The notes under the pieces: model-generated
Told to the model about the DNA's origin: nothing
Databases searched by the model: none
Seen by the model: only the letters and a program-made list of their open reading frames with translations
From: an uncultured Terrimonas sp.
Lineage (GTDB): Bacteria > Bacteroidota > Bacteroidia > Chitinophagales > Chitinophagaceae
Length of the DNA: 8,716 nt
Assembly (NCBI GenBank): GCA_946886925.1
Contig: CAMPJQ010000083.1
Location: 1-8,716 of the forward strand
Direction: 5' to 3'
In this document: positions 1-7,812 of the stretch, in pieces
Position numbering within the stretch: the first letter of the stretch is position 1
How the letters are laid out: each line of letters begins with the position of its first letter
Position numbers and translations under genes: made by a program

Positions 1-32
1 ACGTTATATTTACTAAGCTTAAAATTATTGTC

Positions 33-2261
33 ATGACACTTTACGGTTTCGTCAATACCTGCCGGTATGGCGTCCTTCTTCCTACAGTTTTTCTTGCACT
101 GGCGGCAAAACCCCAACTGCTGCCGGCGCAGGAAACGGATTTAACAAGGCAGGGTATATCCATTATTCCTTATCCCAGGGAGGTAAAATTGCAGGAAACC
201 GATTTTGTGATTAATAAGCATGTCAATATTGTACTCGATAAGAATGCCTCCAAAAGTGATCAATTTGCTGCTGCCGAACTTGCCGGGTTTTTAAAGGTTC
301 AGTTTGATTTAACAGCGACGATCAGCAAAAGCGCTTCTAAAAATTCTATTCAGTTAACCCGCAAAAGGGCCGACAAAAAATTGGGTGTGGAAGGATATGC
401 ATTATCTGCAAATCAAAACGGATTGATCGCAAGAGCTTCCACTGATGCCGGGTTGTTTTATGCTGTGCAAACCATTGTGCAGCTTGTGCAGCAACAGGGA
501 GCGAAAGTATTTGTAAAAGGTATGCAGTTGCGGGATTGGCCGGATACCAAACAAAGGGCCGCGCATTACGATACAAAACACCACCAGGATACAAGGGCGT
601 TTGTTGAAAGCTTTATCCGGGATATCGCCAGGTACAAAATGAATATGCTCATCTGGGAGTGGGAAGATAAATTCGAATATCCAAGCCACCCCGAGATAGG
701 GGCGCCGGGTGCATTTACCATGAAGGAAATGCAGGAACTCACTCGCTATGCCCAAAAATATCATGTGCAGATTGTACCACTTGTACAGGGGCTGGGTCAT
801 GTAAGTTTTATTTTGAAATGGCCCCAGTTTGCACATTTAAGGGAGATACCCGCTTCTAATTTTGAGTTTTGTCCGTTGAAAGATGGCACCTATGCATTGC
901 TGAATGATTTATGGCAGGACGCTATAACGGCTACCCCGGGTTCGGAATACCTTCATATTGGAACAGACGAAACCTATGAACTGGGGCTATGCGCAAATTG
1001 TAAAAAGAAAGAGACCGAAATAGGAAAGAGCGGCTTATTCCATTTGTTCGTGGGGAAATCGGCGAGATTAGTGCAGCCTTCCGGCCGCCAGGTGATGGTG
1101 TGGGAATCGCCTATGGGCTGGACAAAAGGCCGTTTACAGGTATACCACAACGGTATGAAGCAGGAAAAGCCAGTAACGCCGCAAAAAGGGGTTATTATGA
1201 CGGAGTCGTACAGCTATGAAACCCCCGATCTGAAATATGCTAAAGAGGCTAAGGCATTGGGTTATCCCGTATATGCATATGATCCCAATCCCGGCATCGA
1301 ACAATTATTTCTTCCTTACTTTTTTGTAAAAGAAAAGAACGACACGCTTAGCGGATGCCTCGAAAATTCTTATGATTTTCTGAAACAGAATTTGGGAAAG
1401 GGCGTTTTTGACGGGGTGATTCGCACCTCATGGGATGATGCCGGACTCCCGATGCAGGCCTGGATGCTCACGTTCGCCACTACAGCCGCTTTTTCGTGGA
1501 ATGCTGCGGCTCCTTCCCTGCCGGAATTTACCAGTACTTTTTTTAAGAACAGATACGGTAATAAAACGGTTAAAATGGATTCGCTTTACCGCTTGCTGAA
1601 CGAAGGCGCTTATTTTTATATGGAGAGCTTCGAACGAAGAGTTTGGCACTGGGGCGATATCGGTAAAACACATTTGCCCGATTTACCCAGAGGCGATGCT
1701 ATAGAATACGATCCTTTCTGGAACAAACGATATGCCGACAGGATAGAGAGCAGTAATGTTTTTTTGGAGAAGATGAACAGGGCGATAAACATTTGTAAAC
1801 AAAACCTGGCGCTTGGCGTTAGCAATGCTTACGATGTGGAAGTATTTATGAGTATTGCCGGCATGATAAAGCATACCGCGCTAACCTATCTCGATCTGTC
1901 TCACCTGGAGCAGGCTATTAAAGCAGCACATGAACAGCGTTTTGTTAACTTTGATACCTCCTACCATCATCTTACAGATGCAGAGAATATTGTTAAAGCC
2001 CAATTGGCAAGAAGGGAGAAAATATATACACAGCTCGTATCGCTATGGGAAAAAACAAGGTTGCCCAAGGGGATGTCTACCCCCGAAAAAAAATACTTTT
2101 TTGAGCAGGACCGTACGAGGCACTTCGCCAATCGCGTTCCAGGGATGAACTATTTAATATACGATGAGCAACTGCTCAACCTGGAAGGGTATCTGCAACA
2201 ACTCGAAGCTTACAAAGTTTTTTTTCATCAGCGATTTTTGCGTGATTCCGGAAAAAAATAA
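33..2261 (+). CDS. Exported GH20 beta-N-acetylhexosaminidase-like glycoside hydrolase
   Basis: Probable exo-acting glycosidase that removes terminal beta-linked GlcNAc or GalNAc outside the cytoplasm. The 742-residue protein starts with a Sec-type signal peptide: a hydrophobic stretch at about residues 12-25, with likely cleavage after the PAQ near residue 33. Residues about 40-165 resemble the GH20 N-terminal domain. A TIM barrel follows at about 166-500. It carries the family hallmark HIGTDE at 308-313, whose D312-E313 pair is the substrate-assisted catalytic pair, a VQGLGH segment at 251-256 and a TSWDD segment at 465-469 that fits the active-site tryptophan. About 240 mostly helical residues follow the barrel, which is long for a minimal GH20. 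The ATG at 33 is the only start that keeps the signal peptide. Only 32 bases precede it, so no promoter can be judged. The GH109-like gene follows after 32 bp, probably in the same transcript. Family is clear; exact substrate is inferred. Confidence 0.88.
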   Translation: MTLYGFVNTCRYGVLLPTVFLALAAKPQLLPAQETDLTRQGISIIPYPREVKLQETDFVINKHVNIVLDKNASKSDQFAAAELAGFLKVQFDLTATISKSASKNSIQLTRKRADKKLGVEGYALSANQNGLIARASTDAGLFYAVQTIVQLVQQQGAKVFVKGMQLRDWPDTKQRAAHYDTKHHQDTRAFVESFIRDIARYKMNMLIWEWEDKFEYPSHPEIGAPGAFTMKEMQELTRYAQKYHVQIVPLVQGLGHVSFILKWPQFAHLREIPASNFEFCPLKDGTYALLNDLWQDAITATPGSEYLHIGTDETYELGLCANCKKKETEIGKSGLFHLFVGKSARLVQPSGRQVMVWESPMGWTKGRLQVYHNGMKQEKPVTPQKGVIMTESYSYETPDLKYAKEAKALGYPVYAYDPNPGIEQLFLPYFFVKEKNDTLSGCLENSYDFLKQNLGKGVFDGVIRTSWDDAGLPMQAWMLTFATTAAFSWNAAAPSLPEFTSTFFKNRYGNKTVKMDSLYRLLNEGAYFYMESFERRVWHWGDIGKTHLPDLPRGDAIEYDPFWNKRYADRIESSNVFLEKMNRAINICKQNLALGVSNAYDVEVFMSIAGMIKHTALTYLDLSHLEQAIKAAHEQRFVNFDTSYHHLTDAENIVKAQLARREKIYTQLVSLWEKTRLPKGMSTPEKKYFFEQDRTRHFANRVPGMNYLIYDEQLLNLEGYLQQLEAYKVFFHQRFLRDSGKK

Positions 2262-2293
2262 TGTACCCTCCTCAAAACTTTAAAGCGAACTAA

Positions 2294-3658
2294 ATGTCTG
2301 TATCAAGAAGAAATTTTGTAAAATCTGTTTCAATTACTGCGGCTGGTTTGGGGTTGGCAGATCCCTTTTATGCTTTTGCAAAAAATAAGGAAGAAAGGGT
2401 AAAACTGGGCTTTATCGGAACAGGGTTAAGGGGGCAGGCGCACCTGGCTACGGTACTCAAAAGAAATGATGCAGATGTGGTAGCGATTTGCGATGTGGAT
2501 GCCCGTATGCTGCAAGCCAGTAAGGAGTTGGTTGGCAAAGCCGGAAAGCCAATACCAAAAGTATATACCGGGGACGATTATGCCTATCGGGAACTGTTGG
2601 ATGCAAAAGGTATCGACGCCATTATTATCGCCACCCCATGGGAATGGCATAAGCCAATGATCATAGATTCCCTGTCTTCGGGATTAAAATATATTGCAAC
2701 AGAAGTGGTGCTGGGCATTACACTCGAAGATCATTGGGAAGTGGTGCGGAGTGCTGAACGCAACAATGCGCATGTAATGATGCTTGAAAACGCCTGTTAC
2801 AGGCGCGATACACTCGCCATAATGAATATGGTGCGACAAGGTATATTCGGAGAAATTATTCATTTGCAGGGCGGCTACCAGCACGATTTGCGCGGCGTAA
2901 AATTCAATGACGGGATAACACCTTATAATAGTGGCGTTGAATTTGGCGAGAAAGGATTTTCGGAGGCAAGGTGGCGAACCAACCATTCCGTAAAACGCAA
3001 TGGTGATTTGTATCCCACGCATGGCGTAGGACCCATCGCCATGATGATTGACATCAATCGCGGCAACCGCTTTGAATCGCTTTCTTCCTTTGCTACAAAA
3101 ACCAGGGGCTTGCATAATTATATCGTTAAAAAGGGAGGAGCAGATCATCCAAATGCAAAAGTGCGTTTTACACTGGGCGATATTGTAACCACGCAACTGA
3201 GGTGTGCTAACGGCGAAACCGTTTTCTTACAGCACGACACCAATTTGCCCCGGCCTTACTCATTAGGATTCCGTGTACAGGGTACCAACGGCATCTGGAT
3301 GAACCTTCACAATGGAATCTTTATTGAAGGGCATTCAAAATATGATCATGAACATTGGGATGATGCAAAAGCATGGTTAGATAAATATGATCACCCATTA
3401 TGGAAAAAGTGGAGCCGGCAGGCATACCTTACCGGCCACGATGGTATCGATTTTTTTGTGCTGCACGGCTTTTTGGAAGCCATAAAAAGGAAAAAACCGC
3501 CCCCTATGGATGTGTACGATGCTGCAAGCTGGAGCGCCATTACACCACTCAGCGAAACTTCAATAGGGTTAGGAAATCAAACAGTAGATTTTCCTGATTT
3601 TACCGGTGGCAAATGGATGAACCGGAATAATGACTTTGCGACAACAGAGGAATACTAA
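2294..3658 (+). CDS. Tat-exported GH109-like alpha-N-acetylgalactosaminidase (Gfo/Idh/MocA fold)
   Basis: Probable NAD-dependent glycosidase removing terminal alpha-GalNAc by a redox mechanism, acting in the periplasm. The 454-residue protein begins with a twin-arginine signal (SRRNFVK, residues 4-10, then a hydrophobic stretch to about 29). The Rossmann nucleotide-binding motif G-x-G-x-x-G lies at 42-47 (GTGLRG). The usual catalytic EKP of Gfo/Idh/MocA dehydrogenases is replaced by TEVVLG at 136-141, as expected of GH109. Residues matching those recalled as functional in the Elizabethkingia enzyme sit at nearly constant offset: E165, Y195, Y240 and H243 in YPTH, and Y322. The long stretch ENACYRRD (165-172) through GGYQHDLR (193-200) is also typical. 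The gene follows the GH20 after 32 bp, which supports a joint role in amino-sugar glycan trimming. Some GH109 homologues have other specificities, so GalNAc is inferred. No strong Shine-Dalgarno is seen. Confidence 0.85.
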   Translation: MSVSRRNFVKSVSITAAGLGLADPFYAFAKNKEERVKLGFIGTGLRGQAHLATVLKRNDADVVAICDVDARMLQASKELVGKAGKPIPKVYTGDDYAYRELLDAKGIDAIIIATPWEWHKPMIIDSLSSGLKYIATEVVLGITLEDHWEVVRSAERNNAHVMMLENACYRRDTLAIMNMVRQGIFGEIIHLQGGYQHDLRGVKFNDGITPYNSGVEFGEKGFSEARWRTNHSVKRNGDLYPTHGVGPIAMMIDINRGNRFESLSSFATKTRGLHNYIVKKGGADHPNAKVRFTLGDIVTTQLRCANGETVFLQHDTNLPRPYSLGFRVQGTNGIWMNLHNGIFIEGHSKYDHEHWDDAKAWLDKYDHPLWKKWSRQAYLTGHDGIDFFVLHGFLEAIKRKKPPPMDVYDAASWSAITPLSETSIGLGNQTVDFPDFTGGKWMNRNNDFATTEEY

Positions 3659-3774
3659 TACCGCCCATTTATAAATTGTTGTAAGCAGAACCCGGGCCAT
3701 ACGGGGGAATTTCCCGTATCAGAAATAAAAAGAAGAATAACAACAAATATGGCTATACGATAGTCACTCACGAA
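3659..3774. other. Convergent intergenic region
   Basis: This 116-bp gap separates the ends of the two convergent gene groups. It contains one obvious inverted repeat (3699-3719), a CCCGGG palindrome just left of it (3691-3696) and an A-rich stretch to its right. No open reading frame, RNA gene or mobile-element end is visible. Confidence 0.7.
3699..3719. terminator. Hairpin between convergent genes, possible bidirectional terminator
   Basis: A perfect 7-bp inverted repeat, ATACGGG and CCCGTAT, surrounds the 7-nt loop GGAATTT. It lies 40 bp after the GH109-like stop codon and 55 bp after the stop of the oppositely oriented oxidoreductase gene, where a shared terminator would be expected. Neither strand has a T-tract directly after the stem, so it is not a textbook intrinsic terminator. 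Position and symmetry are the only support. Confidence 0.4.
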
Positions 3775-5106
3775 CTATAAGGCTTTTGATATGCCTGGAA
3801 CAGCCACCGGGTAGTTGCCATCTTTGTCCGGCAACACCGGCGCTTCCGTGTCCCATGTGAATTTTTCGGGTGCCAGGGCGAATGAAGAATTTATCGCTTC
3901 ATCCCATTCAAGCATCTTCCCGGAGTGAACGGCCATCCTTCCCAACAGGGTGGTCATGGTACTTTTTGCGGCCCATTCCGTATCGTTTAGTGGTGTGTTA
4001 TTTCTGATGGCTTTAAACAAAAGATCGTGTTCAATCTGGTAGGCGCTTTCTGCATCGGTATACGTATTTTGCCAGATAAGTTTACCATTGTTATCCTTTA
4101 TGCCATCTTGCAAACTCGCTGTTCCTTTGGCACCATAGAAACAGGCGCCTCCTTTGTTCCAGGTTCCGGCAATATGACGTATTTGACTATTCAATTTTGT
4201 GCCATCGGCATATTCGTACTCAATAAAAAAATGATCAAAAATATCTCCCTTCGCCGGGCCGGTTAAAGAAGATCTGCCGCCCAACCCCTGAGCACGAACC
4301 GGGTAACTATTTTTTACCCAGTTTACAATATCCGTATTGTGAATTTGTAAACCTGCGGGAGAGCCGGCCCAGAGCCAGTTAAAATACCGCCAGTTCCGCA
4401 TCTGGTATTCCAGCTCGCTTTGTCCTGGCTTTCGTAAAACCTGCTTAATTGGGCCTATAAGATAGTAGTCGGTACAAGAAATGATTTTTCCTATGGTGCC
4501 TTCCTGCAATTTTTTTACCATTTCTATGTATCCCGGATCATAACGGTTTTGCAAGCCCACCACTACTTTTAAATTCTTTTTGGTAGCCAGTTCGCCTGTG
4601 GCCAATATTTTACGGATGCCTGGCGCGTCGGAGGCGAGTGGCTTCTCCATGAACACGTGCCTGTTAGCTTTTATAGCGGCTTCAAAATGTAACGGACGAA
4701 ATGCGGCCGGCGTTACGAGCAATACCACATCGGCGAGGGCTATTGCTTTTTCATACGCATCAAAGCCTACGAATTTATTTTGCTCCGGAACCTTTACAGC
4801 ATCTTTTATGGTTTCAATTTCTAAAAGGTTGTCATAAGCGGCATCCAGCTTATCTCTGAATACATCGGCCATGGCAACCAATATCACATTGGCTTTACTG
4901 CTTAACGCGTTAACGACAGCACCTGCGCCGCGGCTGCCACAGCCAATCAACGCTATTTTGATCGGATCAGTGTTTAATGTCCATGCGTTTGTATCAAACG
5001 GCAAGGCTGAACCCAATAATGCTCCGCCAATTAAGGTTGCTGAATCTTTCAGGAAATTACGACGGGCGGTCGGAATTCCTGATGTATTGTTCCTTTCCTG
5101 TTGCAT
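3775..5106 (-). CDS. Tat-exported Gfo/Idh/MocA-family oxidoreductase
   Basis: Putative NAD(P)-dependent dehydrogenase acting on a sugar or cyclitol outside the cytoplasm. The 443-residue protein carries a twin-arginine signal (ARRNFLK, residues 14-20, then a hydrophobic stretch to about 36). The Rossmann motif GCGSRG is at 55-60. The classic EKP motif is at 154-156, so the catalytic lysine K155 is present, unlike in the neighbouring GH109-like protein. The second-domain signature Q-x-H-N-x-D at 254-259 supplies the probable catalytic histidine H256. The residue four before that histidine is glycine (G252), where classic inositol dehydrogenases have aspartate; this is common in exported subfamilies. 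It is the last gene of the minus-strand operon, 15 bp after the CBM9-like gene. Exported Gfo/Idh/MocA proteins in Bacteroidota are linked to 3-keto-sugar chemistry, but no substrate can be named here. Confidence 0.85.
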   Translation of the reverse strand: MQQERNNTSGIPTARRNFLKDSATLIGGALLGSALPFDTNAWTLNTDPIKIALIGCGSRGAGAVVNALSSKANVILVAMADVFRDKLDAAYDNLLEIETIKDAVKVPEQNKFVGFDAYEKAIALADVVLLVTPAAFRPLHFEAAIKANRHVFMEKPLASDAPGIRKILATGELATKKNLKVVVGLQNRYDPGYIEMVKKLQEGTIGKIISCTDYYLIGPIKQVLRKPGQSELEYQMRNWRYFNWLWAGSPAGLQIHNTDIVNWVKNSYPVRAQGLGGRSSLTGPAKGDIFDHFFIEYEYADGTKLNSQIRHIAGTWNKGGACFYGAKGTASLQDGIKDNNGKLIWQNTYTDAESAYQIEHDLLFKAIRNNTPLNDTEWAAKSTMTTLLGRMAVHSGKMLEWDEAINSSFALAPEKFTWDTEAPVLPDKDGNYPVAVPGISKAL

Positions 5107-5121
5107 AAAGAACGGTTTTTG

Positions 5122-5868
5122 TTATTCGAATCGAAAGCTTCCAAATTTATCGTATTCGTGAAAGTTACCACTATTGGGCTTCCACGACCAAAGCGCTTCT
5201 CCCTCATCGTAGTCGATACGATACAGGTTGCCTTTCCACCTGGTACCTGATGCAGGTAAAGTTTTTAATACAGGTTTCATTAACGCAAAAGGAATGAATA
5301 CTTCCGCCATCCAGTTTTTAGCCAATCCACCAGGCTTTTTTTCACCGCCGGCAATACTTGTGGAGTGACGTGTTTTACGTTCATCTTCGTAGTGAAAAGG
5401 TATCCAGCTGTTCAACTTTCCCTGTTCATTAAATATGATGATGGGTAATTCAAAATCCAGCGGCGAAAGCTCGTATTCGAAATAAGCAGGGTTGCTTTCA
5501 TCTGGCTGTAAAAAAATTTCAATTACATCTTCATTCCACAAATCAAGAAAATCCATTTGCATGGTATTGGTCAGCTTCCTGTCGTTGCAGGAATACAAGA
5601 AATATATCCCGTTAGCGGAGTACAGCAGTTTTACTTTGGTTTCATAGTTGTCGCCGGCAGTGCTTCGTTTGGGAATGACTAACCAACTAACTGTTTCCCA
5701 GTTTTTTGCCGCACCGGCGCCGGAAATTTCGAAATCAGTTGTTTTCTTTATAAAGTATTCGCCTTCTTCCGGTTGCTGTTTGCCGGCATTTTGGTTATTC
5801 GTACAGGAAAAAAATGCGGTAAAAACAACCGTGGTTATGTAAAAGCAGATATTGATAAAACGGAACAT
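5122..5868 (-). CDS. CBM9-like carbohydrate-binding lipoprotein
   Basis: Lipid-anchored envelope protein of 248 residues, probably a carbohydrate-binding or accessory protein. From the chosen ATG the sequence is a short hydrophobic signal (about residues 2-20) ending in the lipobox AFFSC, with Cys22 as the lipidation site. An in-frame ATG 33 nt upstream (5901) would add eleven polar residues before the signal and overlap the upstream gene by 25 nt, so 5868 is preferred; it lies 8 bp after that gene's stop. The rest is one beta-rich domain resembling the CBM9-like/DOMON-like fold. It has the typical WNEDVIEIFLQP strand (about 104-115) and a C-terminal block with NLYRID and an aromatic-rich segment ending in KFGSFRF. 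No catalytic domain is attached, in contrast to xylanases that carry CBM9. No clear acidic surface-export signal follows the Cys, so inner or outer leaflet is undecided. Confidence 0.75.
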   Translation of the reverse strand: MFRFINICFYITTVVFTAFFSCTNNQNAGKQQPEEGEYFIKKTTDFEISGAGAAKNWETVSWLVIPKRSTAGDNYETKVKLLYSANGIYFLYSCNDRKLTNTMQMDFLDLWNEDVIEIFLQPDESNPAYFEYELSPLDFELPIIIFNEQGKLNSWIPFHYEDERKTRHSTSIAGGEKKPGGLAKNWMAEVFIPFALMKPVLKTLPASGTRWKGNLYRIDYDEGEALWSWKPNSGNFHEYDKFGSFRFE

Positions 5869-5876
5869 AAACGAAT

Positions 5877-6980
5877 CTATTGAAGTATCCCGGGAAACCA
5901 TTTTTCGGCATTCTTCCTGTAAATTTTATCCACCACTTCTTTAGGAAGATGCAATGCTTTAAATTTTCCGTCTACTTCCGGGGCCGCCATGGTTTGGTCT
6001 GATGTAAAAAATTTCCAATGGTTTGTCCATATATCATGAGCGTTATTCAATACTTTTTCAGTGCTGGTACTATCGTCAATCACCATATCCGTGGCGTATA
6101 ATATCCTGTCCTGGTATTTTACAAAGAAGTCGTACACTTTTTGATGATCTTTTAAGGTTTGATATTGTAAATGCGAAATACGTTCCGCCATGTCTACCGC
6201 CAGGTTTGGAAACTGATCCAGGTGCTTTGCCAGTTCATCTACGCTCCATTCGAGGCTGCCGAGGTGGGCGCCGTCAAACCGAAGACCGGGATGTTTTTGA
6301 AGGACGTGATCTCTTGCAGCGACCTGGTCTTCGTAAGACGGATATTCCGGGTGCAAAAACATATGATATTCCGGGTGTTCTGCAAAATACTCCCTGTCAT
6401 TTTTTACCGTCATCTGGCTTAACGGCAGCCAGCAATTTTTGGGTTCTCCAAGATGACCCACCAATGTTTTGTTATTTTTTTCGATGAAATCAAAAATCGT
6501 ATCGAGGCGGGGATTGTCGATCATAACAAATTTTCCGTTTTCATCTTTGTATTCCATCCCGATATTCTTCCATACTTTAACGCCAATGGCTCCTTTGCTG
6601 AATGATGTTTTTAAATACGCGATTGTTTTTTCCTGCCAGCCCGCTTCGTTGAAATGGTTAATATCGAAACTGGTTGCATATGCAAATTCGCCGGGATATT
6701 TTTTGAGATGGAAAGTAGTAAACTCCTGTTGCTGCTCAAGCGATGGATAATCGGGCGCCGCCACATTCAGGCTCAGTAAACGGAAATTGTTTTTCTTTGC
6801 ATATTCAATCAATGCCGGATTATAGGTGTTCACATGTACATGGGTATCAAACTTCTCAACAGCCGAAAAATCTTCAATGCTATAGTACTGTGTATTCAAC
6901 TCCTTGCCGGCAGGTCCGGCGCAGCTATGGATCAGTACCAACAGGGGGATAAACTTTAGACAGAAAGTCCTTTTTGTCAT
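5877..6980 (-). CDS. Amidohydrolase-family (amidohydrolase 2) lipoprotein
   Basis: Putative metal-dependent hydrolase or lyase-type TIM-barrel enzyme anchored in the cell envelope. The 367-residue protein has a lipoprotein signal: basic start, hydrophobic core at about 9-17, lipobox LIHSC with Cys20. Expected metal and catalytic residues of the amidohydrolase 2 group appear in order: H47-x-H49 (THVH), K135 in the GVKVWK strand, H176 in VGHLGEP, H239 in FDGAHLG and D298 in LYATDM. The active site therefore looks intact. Relatives include lactonases of sugar-acid pathways and decarboxylases of the ACMSD type. In a sugar operon a lactone- or ester-opening role is the more natural guess, but this is inference. 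Its start lies 4 bp after the aldolase stop and its stop 8 bp before the CBM9-like start. Location outside the cytoplasm is unusual for this family in central metabolism and suggests substrate processing before uptake. Confidence 0.8.
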   Translation of the reverse strand: MTKRTFCLKFIPLLVLIHSCAGPAGKELNTQYYSIEDFSAVEKFDTHVHVNTYNPALIEYAKKNNFRLLSLNVAAPDYPSLEQQQEFTTFHLKKYPGEFAYATSFDINHFNEAGWQEKTIAYLKTSFSKGAIGVKVWKNIGMEYKDENGKFVMIDNPRLDTIFDFIEKNNKTLVGHLGEPKNCWLPLSQMTVKNDREYFAEHPEYHMFLHPEYPSYEDQVAARDHVLQKHPGLRFDGAHLGSLEWSVDELAKHLDQFPNLAVDMAERISHLQYQTLKDHQKVYDFFVKYQDRILYATDMVIDDSTSTEKVLNNAHDIWTNHWKFFTSDQTMAAPEVDGKFKALHLPKEVVDKIYRKNAEKWFPGILQ

Positions 6981-6984
6981 GATA

Positions 6985-7812
6985 CTAATTTTTTGCGATC
7001 ATTAATTTTTCTTTAACCAGTCTGCTTACTGCGTGAATGGCGGGTGGAAATGCTTTTCTGAGATCAATTTCTTTACTGGAAAGCAAATTTTCTTTCAGTG
7101 TGGTCATAAAAATATTCTTGATCTCTGTTGCGAGGTTTATTTTACATATCCCCCTGCTAATCGATTCTCTAAGGCTGCCTGCAGGTATACCCGATCCGCC
7201 GTGCAATACCAGCGCAACATCTGTTATATCGTGTATTTGTTGCAATCGTTCCAGGTCAAGCTTTGGTTCCTCTGTATAAAATCCGTGAGCAGAGCCAATG
7301 GCAACGGCAAGTGCATGTACGCCGGTGGTTTCAACAAAATATTTCGCTTCTTTGGGGTTGGTGAATCCTGTTTTTTCTTTTGATTGTCCGAGTTTAGCTA
7401 CATAGCCCAGTTCGGCTTCCACATTGGCGTTATATTTGGCTGCCAGTTCCACTACTTTTTTGGTAATGGCAATGTTTTCTTCCATCGGTTTTTCACTGGC
7501 ATCAATCATTACGGAATCAAAACCTGCATCTAAACAATCGCGTATCAATTCGTACGAGTCGGAATGGTCGAGGTGTAACCACCCTTCTACCTGGTATTGC
7601 TGCAGGGCGGCCCTGGCCATATTTGCTGCAACATTCAACCCCATGTAATCTATCGAACTTTTGGTAAGTTGTAAAATCAGGGGTTGCTTTGTTTGTGATG
7701 CGGCTTCCAATACGCCCCGCAATGTTTCATAGTTATAAAAATTGGTCGCCAGCAAAGCAGTTTTTCTTTGCTGCGCATCTCTAAGCTTATCTTTCATATT
7801 AATTTTCAACAT
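6985..7812 (-). CDS. Class II ketose-bisphosphate aldolase (GatY/KbaY/IolJ-like)
   Basis: Cytoplasmic zinc-dependent aldolase splitting a phosphorylated ketose, or related sugar acid, into dihydroxyacetone phosphate (or an analogue) and an aldehyde. In the 275-residue protein the catalytic Asp and zinc ligand sit in HLDH at 80-83 (D82, H83), an acidic pair E132/E134 in VEAELG, further zinc ligands at H176 (SAHG) and H204 (HGGSG), and the phosphate-binding KINLATE at 224-230. Thr-Glu at the end of that last motif resembles tagatose-bisphosphate and IolJ-type aldolases more than glycolytic FBA, which usually has Thr-Asp. The ATG at 7812 was chosen because MLKINMKDKL aligns in length with the family N-terminus and an AGG (7820-7822) lies 7 nt upstream. 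An ATG at 7797 (five residues shorter) is the alternative; a TTG at 7818 is unlikely. The start overlaps the kinase gene by 14 nt, implying translational coupling. Exact substrate is unknown. Confidence 0.87.
   Translation of the reverse strand: MLKINMKDKLRDAQQRKTALLATNFYNYETLRGVLEAASQTKQPLILQLTKSSIDYMGLNVAANMARAALQQYQVEGWLHLDHSDSYELIRDCLDAGFDSVMIDASEKPMEENIAITKKVVELAAKYNANVEAELGYVAKLGQSKEKTGFTNPKEAKYFVETTGVHALAVAIGSAHGFYTEEPKLDLERLQQIHDITDVALVLHGGSGIPAGSLRESISRGICKINLATEIKNIFMTTLKENLLSSKEIDLRKAFPPAIHAVSRLVKEKLMIAKN

Noticed and set aside
1..32. Possible promoter upstream of the GH20 gene
   Set aside because: Only 32 AT-rich bases are visible, and no Bacteroidota-type -7/-33 pair can be recognised.
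2086..2093. Run of eight A in the GH20 gene, possible programmed slippage or sequencing error
   Set aside because: The reading frame continues in good order to its stop, and no alternative frame product of interest follows.
2684..3196. Antisense open frame of 170 codons on the - strand
   Set aside because: It lies wholly inside the GH109-like gene, whose protein is strongly family-like, and its translation resembles no known protein.
2294..3658. Reading the second gene as an ordinary sugar dehydrogenase
   Set aside because: It lacks the EKP lysine and carries the GH109 tyrosine and histidine set, so a glycosidase call fits better.
6023..6487. Antisense open frame of 154 codons on the + strand
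   Set aside because: It lies entirely within the amidohydrolase gene, which has a complete set of catalytic residues; the antisense translation shows no domain or plausible start context.
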